NCBI RefSeq assembly: GCF_945901735.1 | Contig: NZ_CAMDLM010000026.1 | Location: 1-56,852, forward strand | Direction: 5' to 3' | Length of the DNA: 56,852 nucleotides | From: Limnohabitans sp. Rim8 | Lineage (GTDB): Bacteria > Pseudomonadota > Gammaproteobacteria > Burkholderiales > Burkholderiaceae_C | Part shown: piece after piece, positions 51,494 to 56,852 of the stretch | Layout: every line of letters starts with the position of its first letter | How positions within the stretch are numbered: the stretch's first letter is position 1 | The notes under the pieces: generated by a model | What the model was told of the DNA's origin: nothing | The model's database searches: none | The model's input: only the letters and a program-made list of their open reading frames with translations | Made by a program: the position numbers and the translations under genes

Positions 51494-52356
51494 CAGGATC
51501 CTCGCATGCCGTCAAAGACTTCGGAAAAGCTCGGTTGGTTGTGGTGAGAAATACAGGCCCGTGCGGACTCGATCACCAGCGGTTGCGCGTAGCCCTTGAG
51601 GTTGCCCACGATCATCTCGCGGATCACGTCAAACGCTTGTGCGTCTTCGTTGATGATTTGGGTCAGTCGCCCGGCAAAGGGCTCAAACATACCGTAGGCC
51701 AAAAACACGCCCATCAGCGTACCCACCAGCGCGGAGCCAATCAGCGCGCCCAGTACAGGCGGGGGTTGGTCAATCGAACCCATGGTTTTCACCACACCCA
51801 ACACGCAAGCCACGATGCCCAGCGCGGGCAAACCACCCGCAATGCCGGCCAACGCGCCGGGGGCCAACAAGGCCTCATGGTGGTGCACCTTGATGGCTTT
51901 TTTCATCAAATCATCCAAGGCATCGGCGTCCAGGTTGCCCTGCGAGATCACCATCAAACGAAGGGGATCGCAAATCATCTGAACGATGGAGTGGTCCTTG
52001 GCCAGCTTGGGGAATTCACCAAAAATCGGGCTCGAGTCTGGGTTTTCGACGTGCGATTCGAGCGCCACCACGCCTTCTTTTTTCATCACCGTTTGCAGTT
52101 TGCCCACCAGCAGCATCAAAGCCAGGTAGTCGGCTTGGTGAAAACTGGGTCCTTTGATGCACTTGCCAATGCCGCCCATGGCCGCCTTGAACACAGGAAA
52201 GCTGTTGGCCACCAACGAAGCGCCAATGGCCGAACCCCCGATGATCAGAAATTCGAAAGGCGCGGCCTTGATGATGGGGGCCATCTTGCCGCCAGCGATG
52301 ACGTAACCGCCAAACACCGCCCCAAAAACAACCGCTAAACCGACAAAGAAAAACAT
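51493..52356 (-). CDS. motA: Flagellar stator protein MotA
   Basis: 287 residues with four membrane helices (about 2-20, 34-52, 169-188, 200-220). The conserved GGLPALGIVACVLGVVKTMGSI and LIGSALVGTLMGVFLAYG blocks belong to the MotA/ExbB fold. It forms the five-subunit ring around MotB and drives rotation by ion flow. The motif resembles proton-type MotA more than sodium-type PomA. A small membrane-protein gene ends 15 bases before its start region on the same strand. Confidence 0.94.
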   Translation of the reverse strand: MFFFVGLAVVFGAVFGGYVIAGGKMAPIIKAAPFEFLIIGGSAIGASLVANSFPVFKAAMGGIGKCIKGPSFHQADYLALMLLVGKLQTVMKKEGVVALESHVENPDSSPIFGEFPKLAKDHSIVQMICDPLRLMVISQGNLDADALDDLMKKAIKVHHHEALLAPGALAGIAGGLPALGIVACVLGVVKTMGSIDQPPPVLGALIGSALVGTLMGVFLAYGMFEPFAGRLTQIINEDAQAFDVIREMIVGNLKGYAQPLVIESARACISHHNQPSFSEVFDGMRGS

Positions 52357-52371
52357 GGTGGCCCTTTAAGT

Positions 52372-52560
52372 CTAGACAATGCACCAAATACCGATGCACC
52401 AACCCAGTGTCCATTGAAAAAAGAAGTCCATCAAATTGCCCAGCAACATGACAGGCAGACCCAAATACAGCGCCCCCCAAGCCCACCCCGAAATCGTCAA
52501 GCGGGCTTTGGGGATGTCATGCCCCAAGATGGCATGTTCTTTGGGCGATGACGAGCTCAT
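52372..52560 (-). CDS. Small membrane protein upstream of motA
   Basis: 62 residues starting MSSSSPKEHAILGHDIPKAR, then one or two hydrophobic stretches (WGALYLGLPVMLLGNLMDFFFQWTLGWCIGIWCIV) running to the C-terminus. No family recognised. The stop lies 15 bases before the motA start on the same strand, so it is probably in the motA transcript. The longer frame from 52575 is less likely. Confidence 0.6.
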   Translation of the reverse strand: MSSSSPKEHAILGHDIPKARLTISGWAWGALYLGLPVMLLGNLMDFFFQWTLGWCIGIWCIV

Positions 52561-52587
52561 TTTTTCCATTAACACCTGTGTTCATCG

Positions 52588-52611
52588 GACTCAAATGCGT
52601 TATCTTGAGTC
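52588..52611. promoter_or_regulatory. Inverted repeat in the divergent motA/FemAB-like promoter region
   Basis: GACTCAA and TTGAGTC are perfect 7-base arms separated by 10 bases, in the middle of the 81-base region between divergent genes. The location suits an operator for either gene. The binding protein is unknown. Confidence 0.4.
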
Positions 52612-52641
52612 GAATTTGAAAAATTTGCCTATTATGACGAT

Positions 52642-53568
52642 ATGGATGTGAAATGGGAGCAACTGCGACAAGCCGATTGGGAAGAATTTCATTCGACCCA
52701 CCTCGGTGCTTTGCAGCAGGCCTGGACCTACGGCGAGGCCTTGACCTCATTGGGCGTGAACATCTCGCGGGCCATGGTCTGGCAAGAAGGCCAGCGGGTG
52801 GCCATTGCCCAATTCATGTGCAAACGGGTGTTGGGCTACATCTCTTTGGCCTCTTGCACGCGGGGCCCGATCTTCCATCCCGACCTCAGCCCCGCGCAAC
52901 GTGCCGACATTTACAAGCGCCTGCGCCAAACGATCCCACTGCCGCGCCTGAAAGTCCCCTTGTTTTCGCCCGACCGCACCGGCGAACAACTCGACCCGCT
53001 TGAAACCCGGGGCATGTCACGCGTGATGACCGGTTATTCCACTGTGCTGCTCGATTTGACCCACCCGCTGCCCACTTTGAAAGCCCAGCTCGAGGGCAAG
53101 TGGCGCAACCGCTTGAACAAAGTGCTGTCCCATGTGAAGCTGCGCATCCATGTGCAACCGAGCCGCAAGCGCTGTGATTGGCTGCTGGGCCAGGAATTGG
53201 CCCAGCGCGAAGCGAAAAAATTCCATGGCTTGCCCACCAATTTTGTACAAGCCTACATCGCCGCTGCGGCCGACCCCCGTCAAGCCTTTGTGGTGGCCTA
53301 TGCCGAACTGGGCAAGAACACCGTGGGCGGCATGCTCTTTCTGATTCACGGCCGAGTGGCCAGTTACCATATGGGCTGGGCTGACGAAGAGGGCCGGCAG
53401 CTCAATGCCCACAACGCTTTGCTCTGGCAGGCCATGGCTTACTTGCAGGAACTGGGCGTCGAGCAGCTCGATCTGGGGGGCGTCAACACCCACGATCTGC
53501 CCGGCATCTCTCGCTTCAAGCTGGGCACAGGCGGTCAAGCCATCACCCTTGCGGGAACTTATTTTTGA
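52642..53568 (+). CDS. FemAB-like / GNAT-fold aminoacyl or acyl transferase
   Basis: 308 residues. The central and C-terminal parts resemble the FemAB and CelD-like acyltransferase fold: KWRNRLNKVLSHVKLRI, a long helical segment, AYAELGKNTVGGMLFLIHGRVASYHMGWAD, NAHNALLWQAMAYLQELGVEQLDLGGVN and FKLGTGG near the end. Such proteins transfer amino acids to peptidoglycan precursors or acyl groups to exopolysaccharide. I cannot decide the substrate. The start ATG 52642 fits the beginning of the domain. The next gene begins 8 bases after its stop. Confidence 0.75.
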   Translation: MDVKWEQLRQADWEEFHSTHLGALQQAWTYGEALTSLGVNISRAMVWQEGQRVAIAQFMCKRVLGYISLASCTRGPIFHPDLSPAQRADIYKRLRQTIPLPRLKVPLFSPDRTGEQLDPLETRGMSRVMTGYSTVLLDLTHPLPTLKAQLEGKWRNRLNKVLSHVKLRIHVQPSRKRCDWLLGQELAQREAKKFHGLPTNFVQAYIAAAADPRQAFVVAYAELGKNTVGGMLFLIHGRVASYHMGWADEEGRQLNAHNALLWQAMAYLQELGVEQLDLGGVNTHDLPGISRFKLGTGGQAITLAGTYF

Positions 53569-53576
53569 GAACAAAC

Positions 53577-53987
53577 ATGACGTTGCGAGCATTTTCAATG
53601 CGTGCTGTGGTGCGGTGGAGCCTGTGCTGTGCTGGCTTGGCGGGCTGCCTCAGCCCACTCGCCGCGCAGGCATGGACCCGCATCGGCGAAACCCAGGACC
53701 TGACGCTTTACGTGAACCGCAAAAGCATCGAGCGGGAAGACAGGATCCGCCGGGTCTGGGAAATGCAGGACCTCAAAAAACCGGACGCCGAAGGGGTGCG
53801 CTCCAGACACTACTTGAACGAATACGATTGCACCTACAAAATGCACCGATTGGGCCAGATGTCCAGTTTCGCCGGCCCCAAACTGACCGGCGAAAAAGTC
53901 GCCGACGTGAAAGACATGGGCTACTGGCGAAAAATTCCCCCCAATGGCGTTTTTGTGCTCACTTACATCGCCGTGTGCGTCGAATGA
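53577..53987 (+). CDS. Surface-adhesin protein E-like secreted protein
   Basis: 136 residues with a signal segment (VVRWSLCCAGLAGCLSPLAAQA). The mature part WTRIGETQDLTLYVNRKSIER, RVWEMQDLKKPDAEGV, EYDCTYKMHRLG and the final CVE resembles the surface-adhesin E family, small secreted proteins of unknown enzyme function; two cysteines may pair. ATG 53577 was chosen over TTG 53565. It follows the FemAB-like gene closely in the same direction. Confidence 0.7.
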   Translation: MTLRAFSMRAVVRWSLCCAGLAGCLSPLAAQAWTRIGETQDLTLYVNRKSIEREDRIRRVWEMQDLKKPDAEGVRSRHYLNEYDCTYKMHRLGQMSSFAGPKLTGEKVADVKDMGYWRKIPPNGVFVLTYIAVCVE

Positions 53988-54012
53988 GTCCTTCGGCGCT
54001 GTGCCCTGACCC

Positions 54013-54132
54013 GATCGTATCGACCACACCCCAAGTGCGTGCTGCACCCACCGTGCTCAGAGCTTCTTCAAACGCTGGCACTGCGACGGGCTTGAATTCG
54101 AGCTTGTAACGCGCGCATTCCGTTTTCATCAT
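54013..54132 (-). pseudogene. Degenerate IS3-family OrfA transposase fragment
   Basis: About 40 codons from ATG 54132 read MMKTECARYKLEFKP, then a scrambled stretch, then AARTWGVVDT. IS3-type OrfA proteins carry RYKLEFKQEAVRL and AAAARTLGVVDQTL in the same order in their helix-turn-helix region. After this the resemblance stops and the frame runs antisense to the neighbouring gene. Confidence 0.5.
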
Positions 54133-54235
54133 TTCCGACCCCCTTGTTTGGAATTTAACCCGTCAACAAGGAATCTCTTTTTCAAGGCCAAGGTCACGGA
54201 CTTGATCATGGCCCCCTGGTTTTCTGGGGGGACAG
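54013..54235 (-). mobile_element. Remnant of an IS3-family element (left end and start of OrfA)
   Basis: The 308-base gap between 53987 and 54296 holds no complete gene. On the minus strand it begins with CTGTCCCCCCAGAAAACCAG near 54235, which resembles an IS3-family terminal repeat. It leads into a start codon and a short transposase OrfA fragment at 54132-54013. The CCCCC/GGGGG hairpin at 54211-54231 is part of this end. The remainder of the element is gone. Confidence 0.5.
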
Positions 54236-54295
54236 GACGGTTATTCGTCCGGGGTCATGGGGGTGGCAAGGGTCCTTTGGGGTGGTCTTTGTGCT

Positions 54296-55246
54296 TCAGC
54301 GCGGCGCAGGCGCAACTGCGGGGGCAGCAGCAGCAGGCTCGCCAGCGGGCTTGGGCGGGTTGATGCGGGGGAACTGGACGGCGCGGTTGGTGTTGGTGTT
54401 GGCGTTGGCGTTGGCGTTGTTTTTCTGCAGGGTTTCGAGGTAGCGTTCTTTTTGCAGGGTCACCAGGGCTTGGACGTCGCTGTTGAGTTTGTCGACGTTG
54501 CCGACCGCGCCTTTGAGGGCTTTGACTTCATTGCCCAGGGTTTGCACGGCACCGGCCTGGCTTTGCAACCGGCTGTTGATGGCTTGGACTTGTTTGAGCA
54601 GGTTGTCGCTGGTGGCGGCGACTTGTTTGGCGGTTTCTCCGGGCACGGTCTGGACCATGTTTTCGGATTTTTTGAGCGCGTCGCTGATGCGAGTTTCGAT
54701 CTGGCCTTGGTTCTTGGCTTGTTCGACTTGTTGCGCCGTCAGGCCTTCGATGCTGCGATTGATGACGTTGAGCGATTCGAGGCCGACGTTGAGGTCGACC
54801 ACGCGCTTGCCGACCGCCAGCATCATGGTGTCGAGTTGGTTGATGCGGCTGTTCATGCGCACCCCCATGACCAAAAAGAAAATGAGACAAATCAGCATCA
54901 GGCCGCCTGTTGCGCCCAGCAGGATCAGGGCCTTTTTGTGGCCGACTTCGGTCAGGTCTTTGAATTCGGTGGTGGCCTTGTGCATGTTTCTGCTGGCGGC
55001 GGCGGCGGATTCGGCGGACTTGCTGGCGATGTCGGCAGAGTCGAGCACAACTTGGGCCAGCGATTGGTATTGCCGGTAGGCACGTTCATCGACGGTGAGG
55101 CCCATGTGCGGGCGCGACTCGGGGGCCGGTGCCGCAGCGCTGGGGGCCATGTCGCTGTCGCTGTGGGGGGCTGGGGCGGTGCTGTCCTCGCTGCCGGGGG
55201 CATCCACGAGGATGGGTTCGGTGGGGGTGAAGTCTTTGTCGCTCAT
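54296..55246 (-). CDS. Hypothetical single-pass membrane coiled-coil protein
   Basis: 316 residues, family not recognised. A disordered Pro/Ala/Asp-rich N-terminus (1-45) is followed by a helical segment and one membrane helix (ALILLGATGGLMLICLIFFLVMG, about residues 106-128). A long coiled-coil follows (about 130-265, Gln/Asn/Leu-rich). The tail ends in an NANANANTNTN repeat, coded by a hexanucleotide repeat at 54386-54419, and then Pro/Ala. Its start overlaps the upstream gene by 4 bases. Confidence 0.7.
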   Translation of the reverse strand: MSDKDFTPTEPILVDAPGSEDSTAPAPHSDSDMAPSAAAPAPESRPHMGLTVDERAYRQYQSLAQVVLDSADIASKSAESAAAASRNMHKATTEFKDLTEVGHKKALILLGATGGLMLICLIFFLVMGVRMNSRINQLDTMMLAVGKRVVDLNVGLESLNVINRSIEGLTAQQVEQAKNQGQIETRISDALKKSENMVQTVPGETAKQVAATSDNLLKQVQAINSRLQSQAGAVQTLGNEVKALKGAVGNVDKLNSDVQALVTLQKERYLETLQKNNANANANTNTNRAVQFPRINPPKPAGEPAAAAPAVAPAPR

Positions 55247-55746
55247 GGTCGTTTTCCTCGGGCTGTGGGCATTTGCGGGAGTCGCTGGAGTTGTTCTGCC
55301 AATTGGGCGTTACGGGCTCTGAGTTGATCGATGCGGGTTTTGACAGGGTTGTCTTGTTCCCATATGGGCTCAATGGGTGTGGGGGCTGCGTCCAGGGCTT
55401 GCGCTTTGGCGCTGCTGGAGGGCGACGCGCTGCGCAGTTTGGGTTTTGATCTGGCTGTTTTGCCTGATGGGGGTTTGGATTTGGGTTTGGCAAGTGGGGT
55501 CGGGGCTTCGAACAACGGGCCCTCGAGGGCTTTGGCACGCACGGTTTTGACGGCCGGAGTGGGGGGCTCGATGCGCTTGCTTTTGGGGGTTTTGACGGGC
55601 ACCACTTTTTGAATGTTGGTGGGGCTGTCGTCGGAGGTTTCCGAGGACTTGAATTTCTGGGTGCTTGGACGAGCGGCCACGTTGGAGCCCGAAGGCATGT
55701 TGACGGCGTGGGGTTTGTCGCTGCGGATGAGGGTGTTTTTTTTCAC
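55243..55746 (-). CDS. Hypothetical basic, Pro/Lys-rich protein
   Basis: 167 residues from GTG 55746 (KKNTLIRSDKPHAVNMPSGS). The middle is Lys/Pro/Ser-rich and probably disordered. The C-terminal 35 residues (DNPVKTRIDQLRARNAQLAEQLQRLP) form a short coiled coil. I do not recognise a family. The gap to the upstream gene is 19 bases and the 3' end is coupled to the coiled-coil gene, so this is a middle gene of the same operon. Codons further upstream of the GTG are shadow. Confidence 0.55.
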   Translation of the reverse strand: MKKNTLIRSDKPHAVNMPSGSNVAARPSTQKFKSSETSDDSPTNIQKVVPVKTPKSKRIEPPTPAVKTVRAKALEGPLFEAPTPLAKPKSKPPSGKTARSKPKLRSASPSSSAKAQALDAAPTPIEPIWEQDNPVKTRIDQLRARNAQLAEQLQRLPQMPTARGKRP

Positions 55747-55765
55747 GGCGTGTTCCTGGGTTGGA

Positions 55766-56782
55766 TCAGGGCAACTTGTTGGGGGCAACAGGGGCAACAG
55801 GGGCAGCCGGGCCGACAGTTGTCGGGGTGAGGGCTTGGGCGGGTGTGTTACCGGTGCCGGGCTCTGGCAGCCCGATGGCCGCGGGCGTGGGCTGCGTGGC
55901 TTTGGTTTTGCCAATGCCGAAGGCTTCGGGTTGAAGCCAGAGCATGGTCAGGGTGGACAGGGTGAGTGCAGCCGCGACCCACAGCGCCAAACGCGTGTGG
56001 CTTTTGTCCCATTTGCCCAGCAATTGGGTGCTTTTGTCAATGGCCTTGCGGCCATTTGCGTGAAAAGCTTGCACTTGTTGCTTGATTTGTTGGGCGGCAT
56101 TTTTTTTCTCCAAGTGGGGCGGCTCGTCTTGGGCGAATTGGGCGGCGTCTTCGGTTTCGGGGCCGGGGCCATCGTCGGTCCAGGATTGGCGTTTGATGCG
56201 TCTGAGCAGTTGTTGCACGGGCTGCTGGCGGCCTTCAGCTCGGGCCATGTCGAGCGTGGCTTGGGCCTGTTCGGCGTTGGGGGCTTCGATTTCCCAGCGC
56301 AAAATTTTGCGGCCGAAGGCGGACAGGTTGTTGTGGCCGTCTGCAGTGCCTTTCATGAGCAGGATGGCCCGGATGTTGGCGCCAGGAAAGTTCTGGATCA
56401 GGCGGGCGAGCAGCTGAATTTCGGCATCGGGCAGGGCTTGGGCGTCGTGCACGACCCATATTTGCGCAGGACTGACACCGGTGGAAGTGCGGGTGGCTTG
56501 TTGCACCGATTGGCGGGCCAGGGCGTCGTTGAAGCGGGCGAGCAAGGCGTCGGTGTTGGTTGGAAAATAAACCTCGATGTGGTGTTCGGGGGCTGCTTGC
56601 CGCAGGCGTTTGAGCAGCAGGTGGGTGTAGTGATCGAGCAGGGCCTCGTGTTCGCATTGCAGCGACAGGCTCAGCCCTTCGCGGGCGATGGCGTTGGTGC
56701 AGCCGTCGATGCGCATGCGGTCGGCTGTCCGGAAGACGAAGTCGTCCGGGTGGGGGGCATGGGCTGTGATCGGGGTGTTCAT
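55766..56782 (-). CDS. Hypothetical membrane protein with a degenerate ExeA-like ATPase fold
   Basis: 338 residues. The first 190 residues resemble an AAA-type ATPase of the ExeA/GspA kind. They include the Walker-B-like IWVVHDAQALPDAEIQLLARL and the sensor-like region ANIRAILLMKGT, but I see no Walker A GxxGxGK sequence. One membrane helix (LALWVAAALTLSTLTMLWL, about 265-283) lies near the C-terminus, followed by a Pro/Ala-rich tail. Its function is not known. The ATG overlaps the stop of the upstream gene (ATGA). Confidence 0.6.
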   Translation of the reverse strand: MNTPITAHAPHPDDFVFRTADRMRIDGCTNAIAREGLSLSLQCEHEALLDHYTHLLLKRLRQAAPEHHIEVYFPTNTDALLARFNDALARQSVQQATRTSTGVSPAQIWVVHDAQALPDAEIQLLARLIQNFPGANIRAILLMKGTADGHNNLSAFGRKILRWEIEAPNAEQAQATLDMARAEGRQQPVQQLLRRIKRQSWTDDGPGPETEDAAQFAQDEPPHLEKKNAAQQIKQQVQAFHANGRKAIDKSTQLLGKWDKSHTRLALWVAAALTLSTLTMLWLQPEAFGIGKTKATQPTPAAIGLPEPGTGNTPAQALTPTTVGPAAPVAPVAPNKLP

Positions 56783-56852
56783 GCGGTGGCACCTTGGGCT
56801 TGGGCTTTCTTTCCGTCAGGACTGAACAGCATGCTGGGGGGAACGGTGACTT
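56780..56852 (-). CDS. C-terminal end of an upstream gene in the same operon (partial)
   Basis: The minus strand ends ...VTVPPSMLFSPDGKKAQAQG then ATA and a TGA stop at 56780-56782, overlapping the start of the next gene. Only about 23 residues are visible and no family can be assigned. Confidence 0.6.

Overview
The window reads as a chromosomal segment of a high-GC betaproteobacterium, most likely a Comamonadaceae relative such as Limnohabitans or Rhodoferax. That placement is an inference from gene families and gene order: a paired cphA'/cphA cyanophycin locus with an ABC exporter and DUF1854 partner, TRAP and Bug-type solute receptors, many acyl-CoA enzymes, and a MotAB/FlgT/FlgP flagellar set. 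No rRNA, tRNA or CRISPR array was seen.

Left end (1-2.4 kb): the right end of an IS3-family element cuts the start of a small DUF6641-like gene. A small hypothetical gene follows. An AT-rich secreted alpha/beta-hydrolase gene is then bracketed by an intact TIGR02450 Trp-rich gene and a 5'-truncated second copy of it. From 2.4 to 6.8 kb come mltB, a histone-deacetylase-like amidohydrolase, a crotonase lacking the usual glutamates, and an MscS channel. From 6.8 to 14.2 kb a TRAP transporter (dctPQM) is interleaved with a class II aldolase and a beta-hydroxyacid dehydrogenase; a sugar-nucleotide-type dehydrogenase and an IlvD/Edd dehydratase diverge from it. Together they look like a sugar-acid catabolic locus.

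From 14.3 to 20.5 kb: etfBA, a large acyl-CoA dehydrogenase, a nitronate-monooxygenase-type flavoenzyme and an acyltransferase-3 protein. From 20.6 to 28.4 kb is the cyanophycin locus: cphA, a second cyanophycin synthetase with a degenerate Mur-ligase P-loop, and, divergently, an ABC exporter with a DUF1854 protein. The dnaJ-dnaK-grpE heat-shock operon follows, with a good sigma-32 promoter but no normal dnaJ start codon. Then come an FKBP isomerase, an FAH-family enzyme and an OmpA-family lipoprotein. From 35.3 to 44.3 kb a leftward cluster (crotonase, feruloyl-CoA synthetase, thiolase, SDR, thioesterase, Bug receptor, acyl-CoA dehydrogenase, MarR) reads as beta-oxidative degradation of phenylpropanoids.

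From 44.5 to 52.6 kb are motility genes: fhlB-like, fliK, a LysM/FimV-like protein, flgT and flgP read leftward; a sigma-54 activator diverges; motA, motB and small membrane proteins follow. The right end has a FemAB-like transferase, a surface-adhesin-E-like protein, an IS3 remnant, and an uncharacterised leftward operon that runs off the window.

Two kinds of non-coding structure recur between genes. One is a REP-like inverted pair bounded by GTAGGTCGG and CCGACCTAC, including a recent 97-bp tandem duplication. The other is a 7-bp-period array (GTTGAGC / CGCTCAA) sitting directly before the start codons of etfA, the thioesterase and the feruloyl-CoA synthetase.
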